This document shows positions 13,455 through 26,802 of a stretch of DNA of 64,000 bases, piece after piece. The notes beneath the pieces were generated by a model that saw only the letters and a list, made by a program, of their open reading frames with translations, ran no database searches and had not been told where the DNA came from. Position 1 is the stretch's first letter. Each line of letters begins with the position of its first letter. Origin of the DNA: Apostichopus japonicus (taxonomy: Eukaryota > Echinodermata > Holothuroidea > Aspidochirotida > Stichopodidae); assembly GCF_037975245.1 (NCBI RefSeq), contig NC_092568.1:12549501-12613500 (forward strand), given 5' to 3'. A program made the translations under genes and the position numbers.

Positions 13455-13697
13455 GGGGGGGTAGAATGAGAAGGGAGGTCATTGACCGGTGGTGTCCAGT
13501 CATAGAGGGTGCACACAGTGTTAAAAGGTCACCAGTTCATTCTTGACACTGTAGAGCGAGAGTGCTGAGGATGTGAGGAGACAGGTAAGCTCCCTTATTC
13601 GTCAATTTCTAAACCTGTTCGGGTTTGGAATTTGTACCACCCTCTCCTGGTGACCAGCCCATTCCGGTCTACCGCCCTCCTCATTCTACCATTCAAA
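13455..13697. mobile_element. MITE-like fold-back element
   Basis: The left end GGTAGAATGAGAAGGGAGG is mirrored at the right by cgccctcctcattctacc, giving imperfect terminal inverted repeats with a shared ACCGG block about 25 bases in. The interior has the family signature (gtgcacacagtgttaaaagg, then ggagacaggtaag). It is the most complete member in the window. Length is about 240 bp and no target duplication is evident because a G-run borders the left end. Confidence 0.65.
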
Positions 13698-16373
13698 ATT
13701 TTAGCTCTCTTCACAGCACTGTAGAAAATTCCATTGATATTTGTGAGATTTGCAGGAGAGGTGGGGAGGGGTGAAGGGGTAGGAAGATGAACCCAAACTA
13801 CAAATTGATCTTTAGCACCAACAAGCAGAGACCTTGTTAGAACTGTAAAATGGTCTATAGTATGTTTAGCTTGTCAGTTCAGTTCAATCTCATGATTTGT
13901 CATAGCTGATCAGAATTTGCTACTGAACATGGCTCTCTTCTTGTCATGGATTATCCACATAACAGCCATGTATTGAGATAATAATGAGACATTTAATTAG
14001 GATTCAATGGTGCAGACTGCTTGGACTGCTTAGTTTTTACATGTTTGAACAGAATGCACTACCTCATCCGAACACGTAGAACTGTTTAGTCGCGCCAGCT
14101 GAATTGTGCAATCTTATCGCAGAATACAAATGTTGCTGGTAGACTATAATAAAGTGTTGGACACTATCAGCATGTATGTCAAAATATCTCACAACTGTGT
14201 ATATATTGTGGAGATAATTGAAATTACTGTTTTCCATATTGACAGATGAATGTAGGCCATGTAGGCTATGTTGTACATTAGAAACAGTGAACTGTGATGT
14301 ACAGTATGCCAATTTGTTGCTGTTTGCACTCAATTTGTATAGAGGAAGGGAAGAGGAAAAGGGGATCTTGGAAAGAAAATGATTAAAATTTCAATACTCA
14401 ATTTCACATCCTTGAGGGAGAAAAATCCAAGAACAAACCAAGCTACTGACATGGGGATGGAAGAGGGGGGGGGGCAGGGGAGCGGGAGGAGGAGGAAATT
14501 TGATGGCTGGAAGGATAATACATTTTAAACAAATTGGTAGCAGTACCATGCGTGTGTATATATACTGTGATCAAATAAATTGCAAGATTTCTTTGTCAAA
14601 ATTCACATTTCATTCTTACAAATTTTTAAGGTTTTGGCATTCTTTTCAGACCATTTCCATATCCCACCATGTTAAATATGACACTGCATATGTATACTCT
14701 CTCTGCATAAGATTGCAAATACCTTGATCTAACTTACTAATTTCAAAGTTTTCAGCTGCAGTTTTAGAGGGCAAGACAATGTGGCAAACCGAAGATAATC
14801 AATTCAGTTAACAAATATTAACCACGGTAGCAGTGATTATACATTGATAAACTAATATCCTACCTACAACATAGTCTGTGCAAGCAGCATGGCAGGTCCA
14901 ATAAATGAAATTATTCCTTCGTTAGAGTCTGTTCTCTCTCGCAAATTTCTGCATGTCAGCGGGGAGAAAACATTTAATCGCAATAGTAGGCAATCTTCCG
15001 TAGCCTTGCGAAGTTGTGTCAATTGGATCTTGCTTCTGTCGGGCATTGTTTCAAGTCTCCTTCTCATCATATCTTCATTATATTTGGGGTATAATGCCCT
15101 TCATATTAGTTTCTTTAGAATAAATCATATTAATATCACATATTAAAGGGACACCTTGTATTTACATGGAAGAAGTAACTTTTCAAAAGTTGACAGGTTT
15201 AAGAAAACTGAAAAACATCTTAAAGGCATTGTTCCAAGAAAATTGCAATTATTATTGGTCTGTTGTTCTAAGGCTTTACACATCTTATTTTATCTTTGTG
15301 AAGAAGAACAGTTGCTAAAACGAAATTGGAGATGCCTCCTTTCTATAATAATACAGTTAACTTCAATACTCAGTGACACTGTATGTCTCCAGACAACACT
15401 ACACATACTATCTACATAAATTGCCTAAAGCCATCTGGTGTTAAAAAAAATCATCAAAAGTTCATTTTTTCAGACCTGCTTTGCATAAATGCTTTTCTGT
15501 TAGCTGTTCTCGCTGTTTCTTTCTTCATATATCTTGCAATCCTACATATTTATCTACAGATATTTGTAGATGTTTAGCTGTGATCCAATTGGTAAACATC
15601 ATTGAAGATGAATGTGGCAAAAAAGAAAATTTTGCATAAACAGCAACTGCCATGATTCAGTACTTTCCACAAGAATAGAAAAAATTACTAAAAAAATGTA
15701 TGTAATTTGCTATCAGTCCTGGACAAGTTGGTTATACCAACCATGTTTGGTTCAACATATTTTACCTAAATGTAATTATATCAATTTGATAAGTGCATTG
15801 TATACCTAAGTATTAACATTTCATTGCTAATCTTGAAAACCATGCATTTCTCCTCACTCTTTTGCAAGCCTGATTCTATCAGGGTGTGTCGATTTGAAGC
15901 AACAGGACTCTTGACATGTTTCGAGGACACCAGACATAAGAGAATAAAAATTGACTGCTATATTATATGGTATCATTATACCCTGAAGAACTCTGGCTAT
16001 TTGATACTCATCAGTTTATGTGAAGAGTTTCTGACATGAATGGTGTTTGACATTGGTTTTAAAGGAGTGCACTTTTAAAAGCTGCATATTGCATTTAACC
16101 TGTCCCTGTCTGGCTTCACCATAACATTCTTGACCACTAAGGGACAGACAAGGTCATTGAAAAGGTCTCCCCCCCCCTCCCCCAAATCACACCATGACTA
16201 ATGAAATTATATGGAAAAAGTTTTAAAGATGTTATCATGAAAATATAAAATATTACATTAAATTTGTGAGACACAAGAGGTTCTTGATTGGGCGAGGGGT
16301 GGGGGAGGGGGGAGGGAGAGAAGTGTGATGGGTTAGAGTGGGTATATCCAGTTTTGTGTCAATGCTTGGTCAG

Positions 16374-19305
16374 AGGGCAGGTCCAAGCTATTGTATCCCT
16401 AGAAGCCAAATTTCAAACTTTACTGAAGCACCCTAAATGTGGTGTCATGTTAAAGCTGAATTATTGAAGTTTCAAATTTTCATAATTTTTCAATTTTTTT
16501 TTGCCTATTCGAACAATTACAGCCAGCTAATTTGCATAAATTCAAGTTGCAGTGTGACGTACGGGACATTTGGAATCCTATTTCGCTGCCAGCAATATGA
16601 ACTTATTGAATATAAGTTATGTGGGACATGATACACCCTTCCTTCCAATAATTTTGACAAATTATGTTTGGGGGTTCATCAATTAAATATGCTAATTAGC
16701 CACTGTCCAAATACTGATGTCCCGTACGTCACAATTTTCAACACTTTTTTTCAAGTTTTGATATGGACGAACAATTTTTTTTTGGTGATATTCTGTAAAG
16801 TTCTAATTAAGAACATTGTTCAACAAAATCCATCCCAAAAAAATTGAAGAAATATTCACAGCAAATCTAATTATCAAAATTAAAAATGTGACGTACGGGA
16901 CAAAATGTGACGTACGGGACATAGTGTGGGGGAAACCCTGTATTTATACATAATAAACATGCATGGGCTCCAATGGGGACCTCTACTGGAAACCTTCCAA
17001 TGCTTACCAATTTATTTTGTTGAAAGATGGTAGTTGCAACTTACAATCCCTGCATGCCTGAAGAGCACAACATGGCTTCAAATAAACCATTGACTGATGA
17101 CCACCAACAGCCCAGGTGTTGTTCAATATACTATTGGGAAGTCAATTGTTGTGTGTGTGTGGGATACAGAATCATCTACAATGCTATTCAACATTGACAT
17201 TGAATGAGGACGACTTCAAGAATGTTGAGTTTGCATTTCAACATTTCGTAGGCCTATTGTGAAGTGTGACTATCATGACTGTGCAACAATGTTCTTGTGT
17301 CCTGAACTTAGATAGTAGACATTGAGATTTTTAGTTACAAGTGTAGAGTTTTGCTCGCCCAATTTTTGCAGAGGACAATCACTCATGAGTTTGTTCAATA
17401 ATCAGTATTAGGTCTATAGAGTTGTACTAGTTTCATAGATGGACATTACATTGACGTTACTGTGGACATTTTGATATGTTTTGAATGGGATGGATCGTAT
17501 TTCAACTTGAGGGTTAATAGTGGGGAGTATGATACAGTGTTGTACAGTATACAATATACCAAAACAGTTTTGCACCAAAACTTTGCATCATGAATCATTT
17601 GTGGTCTAACAAAGCTAGAATTGATGTTATGACTATTTGGTCTGGTAACCAGTATTAGGTCTATAGAGTTTTCTTTGTTGTACTAGTTTCATAGATGGAC
17701 ATTATGTGGACGTTACTGTGGACATTTTGATATGTTTTGAATGGGATGGATCATATTTCAACTTGAGGGTCAATAGTGGGGAGTATGATACAGTGTTGTA
17801 CAGTACATACCAAAACAGTTTTGCACCAAAACTTTGCATCTTGAATCATTTGTGGTCTAACAAAGCTAGAATTGATGTTATGACTATTTGGTCTGGTAAC
17901 CATAGTTCTATAGAGTTTTCTTTGTTGTACTAGTTTCATAGATGGACATTACGTGGACGTTACCTCGGACATTTTGGTATGTTTTGAATGGGATATGGAT
18001 CATATTTCAACTTGAGGGTCAATAGTGGGGAGTATGATACAGTGTTGTACAGTATATACTGGAAACAGTTTTGCACCAAAACTTGCATCTTGAATCATTT
18101 GTGGTCTAACAAAGCTAGAATTGATGTTATGATGAGTATATATTTGGTCTGGTAACCAGTATTAGGTCTATAGAGTTTTCTTTGTTGTACTAGTTTCATA
18201 GATGGACATTATGTGGATGTTACTGTGGACATTTTGGTATGTAATGAATATGATGGATCATATTTCAACTTGAGGGTCAATAGTGGGGAGTATGATACAG
18301 TGTTATGAGTATATATACCAAAACAGTTTTGCATCAAAACTTTACATCTTGAATCATTTGTGGTCTAACAAAGCTAGAATTGATGTTATGAGTATTTGGT
18401 CTGGTAACCAGTATTAGGTCTATAGAGTTTTCTTTGTTGTACTAGTTTCATAGATGGACATTATGTGGATGTTACTGTGGACATTTTGGTATGTCTTGAA
18501 TGGGATGGATCATATTTCAACTTGAGGGTCAATAGTGGGGAGTATGATACAGTGTTGTACAGTAAATACCAAAACAGTTTTGCACCAAAACTTGCATCTT
18601 GGATCATTTGTGGTCTAACAAAGCTAAAATTGATGTTATGAGTATTTGATGAATGTGTAGAGTAGATTTATACTTTACGCATTCCATGTTTTATGTAGTG
18701 GAATGATCTCACAAGTACAGTCACTGCTCTTTTCGATCCCCGAAAGAAGGAAATATGGCATTAAATTACCAATGACATTGTTCTGGCATATCCAAATTAA
18801 TGTTTTTATGTAGAAATCAGCTTGTTATGGTATATTCAGGAATAAAAATATGAGTTTTCATAGTCAATTTTTATTTGGACAAATTGTCCCGTACGTCACA
18901 TGTCCCGTACGTCACAGGACAATTTTCATTTGTGTAATCACTGAACTGGAATGGCTTCATATTTTTTTCTAATATGTTACAGCTTAGCCCTAAGAAGGTT
19001 AGGCTATTCATTAGTTATAACAGCTTGATCACTGCCCTCCTAATTTCAGAGGGATTTCAGCATTGCTCTTTAGCACAAAAAACACAAAATTCTCTGGTCC
19101 CGTACGTCACACTGTACATTAATTAAGATGGGACCTAATTAAAGCAAGTGTAGGAAATCTTCATGAGTTTTTAATAAAGTAGCAGCAATAACAAATATGA
19201 AAACCTTAAAAAGTTTCTGGAAAATAGATTTTTTATAACTTTTAGACACATTTAAGTCTCTGAAATGTCCCGTACGTCACAGTGCAAATAGCTTGGACCT
19301 GCCCT
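16374..19305. mobile_element. 2.9-kb terminal-inverted-repeat DNA transposon, non-autonomous, family unknown
   Basis: The ends are a perfect 19-base inverted repeat, AGGGCAGGTCCAAGCTATT at 16374-16392 and its complement at 19287-19305. Between them are eight copies of the 16-mer TGTGACGTACGGGACA or its complement. Four lie near the left end (16553 forward, 16718 reverse, 16887 and 16906 forward) and four near the right, all reverse (18885, 18901, 19096 with one mismatch, 19266). The centre is a five-unit satellite (17403-18647). No transposase-like open frame exists. Target duplication is unclear; AG is possible on both sides. Motifs repeated beneath the ends suggest transposase-binding sites, by analogy with other DNA transposons. 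Confidence 0.8.
17403..18647. repeat. Satellite array, five units of about 250 bp
   Basis: Units begin near 17403, 17650, 17901, 18157 and 18409 (spacings 247, 251, 256, 252) with CAGTATTAGGTCTATAGAG or a variant. They share blocks such as atggacattatgtggacg, agtggggagtatgatacag and aaagctagaattgatgttat. Units differ by scattered substitutions and small indels. The short open frames predicted here on both strands are satellite shadows. Confidence 0.95.
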
Positions 19306-21597
19306 AGAATGATGCAAAGTTGCAGCCCTTGATAATGCAAAATGTATCTTTAAAAGATTGATTATGAGTTCCTTTAATTTTAAGTCACATACTATACTGT
19401 ACAGCTCATACCTACCCCAATTTGGCAACTGATGCTGTTTGTAATCACATTACCACAAGGCGGTACTTCTGCTACTCCTTTTCGTAATTTTTATGACTTT
19501 TTGCTGTTACAAATAAGGAGCAAACTCTGGATTAGAAGAAACTCCAAAACAGAGTTTATTTTTTTTCTTCTTTTGTTTGGTTGGAATTTAATGCTGCTGC
19601 ATTTAAGGAGGAAAATAATTATACATTATAATTATAGTTATTGGGAGGAAGTAAAACTGTCATTAAATTGATTCTTTTGTAGCAATTAATAGATCAAGTA
19701 CCATGAAGAATATAAAGTAACATTTCAGGGAAATGTCTGTAATAGCTAACTGCTACTCAAATTAAAAACTAAAAAATATCTCTTAAGATATTTTAAAAAT
19801 AATTCTTAGGCAATATTTAATCTTTTTATTCTATTTTAAACATTTTGTCAGCCAGACAGACACTGTACCATTTTAGCATAGGTCAAATATAAGCTATAAA
19901 ACATCTACAGAATTTTGACTTTTATGTCATGTTATTTGAAATGAAATGTGATTACTCATGCTATTTAATGTGATTGTTATAAAGTTAGCATCAAACAAGC
20001 ACACCGAAATCAATCCTTCAGCCAACATCTATGTGAATCTAGCTAGAAACAGCTGGGGATTTAATTTATAGCAATAAACTGATCATCTCTTTGTTTTGCA
20101 GTGCAAATAATAGTTCATTAACTTTATTACAAATTACGCAGCATTTGTGAAATTGTTATCCTTTTTAAAGCAGGCATGTGAAGTGATTTTGAATGTTAAA
20201 TGCTAAATTTTATATGATCACAAATTCCAAATATACACAGTAGGGTGGTGATTACTTATCATTTAAAAAAAAAAAAACGAAGTAAAAACTTCAAGATCTA
20301 GGGTCGGGGGGAAGGGGGTTGGGGGAAGGGGTTTGGGAGATTGAGTCTCAAAGTTTGATCAATTACAGTCTTGTTTTGAGGTTGTTGGTTGGTTTGATAA
20401 ATGTGTAGACCAAGTGCAAACAGTTGCTTTTAAGATATGCTAGGTATTGATCAATAGAAATTGATAGAAATATATGTTCTTGAATTATGCCCTCATTGTG
20501 GCATCTTACACAACAGTTTAATATTATTTAGTTTTATTAATACAGTCAAATAATATAAAAGTTTTGACATTTAGAATTGATGTATATAAACCTTCTCTTT
20601 TGCCTACAGAGATGTCTTTATAAATGATGTGATGTAAACAATTGTTTCCTTACATGGTAGAATTCTTGAATACTTGACATATTTTTTTATTACTTCTACT
20701 TTGACATTTTCTGTATAAGGATATATATTTTTCTTCTTCTACTTCTTCTTCAAACAAACTTTTGATTATAGATTTATAGTAATGGGTATATGCAGTGACA
20801 GAGAACTGGTCTTGAATATTTATTAACACTGAATGTATTCACTATCATTCAAGCTTCTCTTCATGCTTTCTGAATCAATGTTAATATTTCATAAGTTGCC
20901 ATGAATTTGTATACAAAGGTATCACAACTTGTTCATACTGTTGCCATTGTGAGAAAGTTTCAAAGAGGTCTTTCTCGTTGGAATATTTTATGAATTGCTT
21001 TATATTTAGGAGAAGCAAACCCAAGCATCATCTTTATACATGATAGAGATTATGAATTTGTGATGAACAAGTCTCCCCACAAAGTTCAGAGAATTCTTTC
21101 TCATTTGTTATTTAAACTTGGTTTAAAGTATGTCTCTTCTTCCATGGGGTTTACAACAAATGTTTGTAACTCTAGGAGCTTTATATCATGTTTTGCAAAG
21201 GCAATTGCTTCCATTTGTGGCACAATATGACTATTTCTTAAATCAAATTCAATCATACTTGAAGCACTTGTTGATATATTCATAACATGACGGTCTGCAA
21301 GTAAATATCTTGAACTAATGCATATTCATGTCAATATGTATCTATTCATAAAAAGCATTTAAAATGTATGCACTTTATATGTAGATGTTCTATGATCATG
21401 CCATTACATATGTCTGTCAAAAGCTTTGAGTGTACATATACTGTATACAGAGAAAGGGTTGTATACAACAGGTAAAGTGTCATCATCTAACAATCATGCT
21501 TTATGTCTAAGCTGCTATCATCTTTACAAAATGTCATAAATGTCTCATTTTTCCTCTCCATTTCCACCTCACTTTGTCTTTTAATGGATAAACACAG

Positions 21598-21636
21598 GCA
21601 TCCAAAGCGGATGGAACATCACGGGAGAAGCAGCCG
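21598..21636 (+). other. Candidate 39-base in-frame cassette exon of PLCB
   Basis: Thirty-nine bases follow a long pyrimidine tract (about 21545-21580) and the acceptor aacacag, and precede a weak donor, gtttgt. The segment is open, exactly 13 codons and phase 0 on both sides, so it could sit between KDQKK and DVDCLEL without breaking the frame. The peptide would be ASKADGTSREKQP, hydrophilic, entering a loop of the PH domain. It is visibly richer in G+C than its surroundings. I know no such insert in other PLCB proteins, and chance is possible. Confidence 0.35.
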
Positions 21637-22086
21637 GTTTGTATTACACTTTTAACAGTCACAGATTATCTCCCTCCATGCATGAGATGGTTCTTAGCTG
21701 TTGTGGTTTCCTTTTCTCAGTTTTTTTTATTTGTTTGTTTACATATTTATCTTCCTGTATCCTTTTATTAAAATATATTTCTATATCTAGGGGTGCCATT
21801 CTCTCACCGATGTTTGGAGCGACATATCTCCTTGTTAACTTTGTGAGAATCCAGCAAAACATATTGCAATATTTGCATGTATTATTTGCTAATGGCTAAA
21901 TTAAGTTAAAAGTTACTCTCTAGGCCTGTAAATCTGTGTAAATTCTCAAAGGAAAGTAAACTATGAAAACTATTGTAATATTGTGTAAAGTGCAATGCTT
22001 GTTCAAAGTATGAAAAGAAAGAACAAAAAAGAAGAGTAGATTTATGAGGGTGTATTTTACTAATTGCTGTAAATTTTCTTTTGGTA

Positions 22087-22193
22087 TGGTACCTTACCTG
22101 TCTCCTCACAACAATAGCACTATTGCTCTACCTTGTCTAGAGTGATCTGCTAACCTTTCCAGCACTGATCATGTTCCATCTTGGTGGCAGGCC
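22087..22193 (-). repeat. Dispersed fold-back family, fragment
   Basis: ccttacctgtctcctcacaa, then caatagcactattgctctac, then tgctaacctttccagcactg: the same block order as the other minus-oriented members, without a recognisable terminal repeat. Confidence 0.55.
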
Positions 22194-25100
22194 ACTTCTT
22201 GTCAACTACAATCCCTCTAGCACACAAATGATTGTTTCTTTATGGGTTTGAACTTTGACCTTGATTTAATCTGGTGTAGCACAATATGTTGAATATGCAT
22301 GTTAAGGTCATCATCATTACTAAGATCAAGAATCAGAACCAGTGTACAAAAAAACAAACAAAAACTGTTATTGGACACAAAGAAATTTCCAAAACATGAT
22401 ATATTATTGTCTATCATGATATTTGTAGGCTCTCCTACAGTTGATTATTAAAGCAAATCAGTTGGTTTGCTTTCGGCGTGGAAGTTTTTTTAAATTTATT
22501 TAACGTTTAACAGAACTTTAACATCCACTTGTCAAGTTTAGATGATCAATTGCAGGATATAAGTAGATGATCAATTGCAGGATAAAAATTATAGATATTA
22601 AACTTCAATTTGTGCAAAAAGAAAATTCCCAAGTCAATACCACATGTTGTATTCTTGCTATCTATATATACTGTGTATACAAGTGAGAATCTTATTCATA
22701 TATTAATTATCTATCTCTTATTAACCATCCTCTTCAAATGAGGTGGCATTTTGTCTGCAGTTTTAATCTTCAAAGTTATAAGTATATCCATCATAAGTGC
22801 TGAATATGCCATTTTACACAACAGGAGAATATCAGTCAAAGATATAAAGAAAATCACTGCTATTATCCAAATTATGTGAAACTCATAATAATATGCAAAA
22901 TTATCTTTGGAAGCAGATTTTGATGTTTCTGCAAATGCAAATTTTATCTTTTTTTAAGTTTTTGGTCTCATGTGTTTTTTTTTTCTTCGTTTTTTGGGCT
23001 CTCTCTCTCTCTGAAGTTTCAATTCATTTTTCTATTCTTCTTTGTAGAAGTAGATTAGATGAACATTATATTGCAGACCCTTTCAGTTTTGTGACCCTTT
23101 GTTGTAGTAAGTTTATGCTTTTACGTTGGTGTTCCTTCCCTATTGAAACAATAGTTCATTAAATGTGTCGATTGGTAAAAAACCACAAGTGTGTACCTTA
23201 CAGGTTGGTTGGAAACATCACAGAGGATGTAAGCTAGCATGAGAAAAAGTATTGCAATGCTTTTGTCTTTGTTAAAGACAATAAATGAATATTCATATAT
23301 TACCCCTCTTCAAGAAATGAAGCCTTTAATCTCCCCCACCCCACCCCTCCCACCCTCTCCCTTCAAAAAAGACCAGATATACAATAAGCTCTGGCTTGTC
23401 TGTACATTTTTGTCAATATTTTGAGTCCGACAATGTTTCCAGCCCCTGTGATGTTCATTATTCTGTTGAGAAATACCTTTATGATTGTAATTGGAAACTT
23501 ATGAGATTTGAAATAACAAAAAAGAGTTGTGATGCGATTTGGGGATTGGAATTGCCCAGAGGCAACAGAGAGGAATGAGAAGTTTATATTTTGTTTGATC
23601 TCTCTGTACTGTTGTGGGAATGTATGTGTCGTCCAGAAATTATGGATTTAAAGCGATTTAAAGAATACAGGATATGTAATATATTATCAGGAATATGGTG
23701 CAGTTCCCTGCATGGTATGACCCTTTCACCTGATTGAACTTGAGATCAATAAAACCATAATTTACTTTCATACATCCCTTAGGTAGTATGGTGGAAATAT
23801 TGAGATCAACTTTTTTCTCATAAAGTGCAGTGCTTGGACAATAGTACTTGCTTGAGTATCTACCGGCCCTGCAAAGTTGAATTTTTCGTGATAGTACCTC
23901 TCGATAAATGACGATACATTAAATTAATCGCTCCATGCATGTATACTGTACAAACAGATGTGAGGAAAATGTCTTTCACTTCCAAGAAATGAATATTCAT
24001 TAGCAAGACTGCATGGTATGCATCACTGAGCTGCAATTATGCTATGTTGAACTTGAACCACTTTTACACTTTTGAGTTTAGACCCAAAGTCAATGCATAG
24101 ATAACTGAGATTTCCCAAACAGTTTTGGTTGTACTTTGTAAAATGGATTCATTTCACAATGGAAATGATTGATCTATACTTATGGGATACACAGTTTGTG
24201 TGCAAACAGTGCCAGTCAGTGTAAAAGTAAAGTAATGCTGACATGAGTGTGTGTTCATAACAGTACTCAAGTAGATGGAGGATTATAATTGGGGAACCTA
24301 CCATTAAAATAGCTGTTAACCTGTTGTGCGATTCAAAAGCCGCAGACATTGAAGGAACCTAATTGACCACACATATTAGATGTAAATAAAGGAGATTATT
24401 GCTTTCTCAAACCAGCATTATACTCTATAGAATATAAATGGTACTGGTCAAAATGACAGGAGAATGCATTTACTCTTTTAACTTTTGGAAAATTAACACT
24501 ACAGATGTGTTTAATAAAACATAAGAACACAGTAAATTGGCAATTTTGCTAAATTTGGTTTTAATATCATAAGCATGCTTTTGGCAGGGAGGCAAGATTC
24601 TGACCAAAGGTAGAGAGAAATCAATGAAGGGAATTGCTGTGGACATTATGTGTGAGGGCCAAGGTTTGAAAAGGATGAAAGCTTTGACTGGATGTACCAT
24701 AATAGTTTCGACAGGTAGTGAATGCATATAAAATTAAATCATCCCTTTTATAGGTATATAGATTGGTTAATCCCCTCCTCCTCATGCCCTTTCCTCCCCC
24801 ACCAAAAAAAAGGAGTAGAAGATGATAGTGAATAGTAACACATACCTAGATTTCAGACAGTTTGTGATCAATTCTTTACAACATATCGGAATGCAGATAA
24901 TAATTTAGTGTTCAAATTTTGTGTAGCATCTTCAAAGGCTCTGACATTGAATACTGATATAGTTCCTGTATAGAAAACTGTTTTATATATACATCTTGAC
25001 ACTTGTATAGCAACTTGAACATTTTGTATAGCACTTTGCAATCCGATACCTGTTAAATTATGCACTGGAATGTAATATGCTGTGTTTACACAGTATAAAC

Positions 25101-25689
25101 ACCATGGGTTTTGGGGGTTTTTTTTGGGACTCCCACAGTATTAATATTAAGCTGCAGAGTTTTTAGTTATTCATTATTATATAGTACATATTATTAAGTG
25201 TGTCAAGTTCACAATTTATGACATGTATTTGTGATGGCATTGACTACTTCATTTTAGCTTGATGACAGCACAGTATTTAAAATTATAGTTTTGCACTACA
25301 TTTGGCCTGGGTATGCACAGGTTAGTACGGCACTATGGTAGTTATGTTGCGGTGTATGCCAGTATATTTGCAAATCATATTTACTTGGGTTTTTTCCCCA
25401 TTTTTGCTTGTATGTTATTCCTGTGTTTTAGTAGACCTGTGTACAAGGTAATTACATTGAATCTGCCTACATGCACGGTCAGATGGAGTCATTTTCATTC
25501 ATGGCCACAGGCATCATTGAGAATCTATTTGATGATGTGTGTGTATATATATATATATATGTATGTAAGTACGCGTGTATGTATGTAAGTGACACCTGGG
25601 GCCCCTGTTTTACAAGCATGATATCTCGATTGGACATATATGTACAGTAAGTGCGCCTCTGTATTGTAAACAAGATAACTCGAAAAGCA

Positions 25690-26050
25690 CACGATGGATT
25701 AATTTCATACATCCGTAATAATGATAATAATATTGAGGATTTATTAAGCGCAGACATATCCACTGATAACAGTTCTCAAGGCGCATCACAATATTACCCT
25801 GGTCAACGATAAACTGTCAAACATAGAGACAATGCTGTGTCCTTTGGCAAGGCACTTAATCTCCATTGCCTCTCTTCACCCAGGTATAGAAATGGGGACT
25901 CACAAGGTATCTTGTAAATATAGTTGTACGCGCTGGTTTATGGCTACATCCTATGGGAATTCCCCCAGGGGACACGTAGATATGATGCACTGTAGTGCTT
26001 GAGGAGGGATTGTTTGGATTGTGCCCAATTTGCTGTGGATGTGACAAGTT
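25690..26050 (+). repeat. SINE-like repeat mosaic
   Basis: Contains aataataatattgaggattt, then attaagcgcagacatatcc and ctcaaggcgc, followed by cctttggcaaggcacttaat and tctcttcacccaggtata. The last two resemble phrases that I recognise from dispersed short repeats of marine invertebrates. No clear tRNA head is visible, so the class is uncertain. Confidence 0.4.
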
Positions 26051-26802
26051 ACCAATTGATGGCCAGGGCTTTAGTGTTGTAAAGTCATGTGAGATGGCCT
26101 TGGCCTTGAAGAAAACTGCAAACCTTCAACTTATTTACAAAAATTGCAAAGTTTTGTGTGGATGTCAAGGGTAATTTCCAGTCACCAAATGTCAAAGTCT
26201 GAAAACCTTCTATACAGTTTCCTGATCCAAAAGAAAAGCAAGATGAGCTTCATACTTAGTTCGTAGATTCGCTTTAGTGAATATCAGAATGTTTTAGTTA
26301 TCTGTGGCTCAGACCAAATGTCATTTGTGGCGATAACTACTAAAATTGTGTGCATGTGTTACATTAAATGTTATCATACATATATACAACATAACCCATA
26401 ATCACTAAGCCTTTTGGCTTTCTGGTATTTGTTGCTTATATTCTCATAGTCAATCCATTTGATATCAGCACCATGCCCTATAGTTCCATTGACCTATGTT
26501 CTGGTTGTGATCCTGCCACTGTAGTGTAGAGTCGGTGGTTGTGTCCCTTGCTGTAAGTATCTGACCAACAAACATTATTGTAAACTAATTAGCGGGTGAA
26601 ATAGTAAATGAGAAGTTTTGCTAATCAGAAATCTTTCACCACTGTGTTTTGGAATTTCCCCCCAAATTGTCCAGACATTTAGATCTTTACTCTTCCTATT
26701 CAATGTTTACATGAATTATCTGACTCCTACACATAAAGTACATTCATCACAATGTTACAGATCTTACTAAAGTTTTGTATGATGTTTCGAAACCGTTTCG
26801 AA

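Larger units (their letters stand above)
12587..21597. other. PLCB large intron, first part
   Basis: Intronic, AT-rich. It contains a fold-back MITE-like element (about 13455-13697) and the 2.9-kb terminal-inverted-repeat element at 16374-19305 with its internal satellite. Between 19306 and 21597 I see only AT-rich sequence, an A-run near 20269 and a short G-rich stretch near 20300. Short open frames here match no family I recognise. Confidence 0.75.

Noticed and set aside
14864-15146. Overlapping frames on both strands, one starting MAGPINEI, briefly considered as a PLCB start exon
   Set aside because: Beyond the first residues it lacks any PLCB N-terminal similarity. It also lies downstream of the exon at 12509 that should follow the start exon.
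17706-17939. Open frames on both strands in the 17.7-17.9 kb region
   Set aside because: They lie within one unit of the satellite array, and equivalent frames are broken in neighbouring units.
16374-19305. Helitron-like element with central satellite
   Set aside because: Helitrons lack long perfect terminal inverted repeats; the 19-bp ends and inverted subterminal motifs favour a cut-and-paste transposon.
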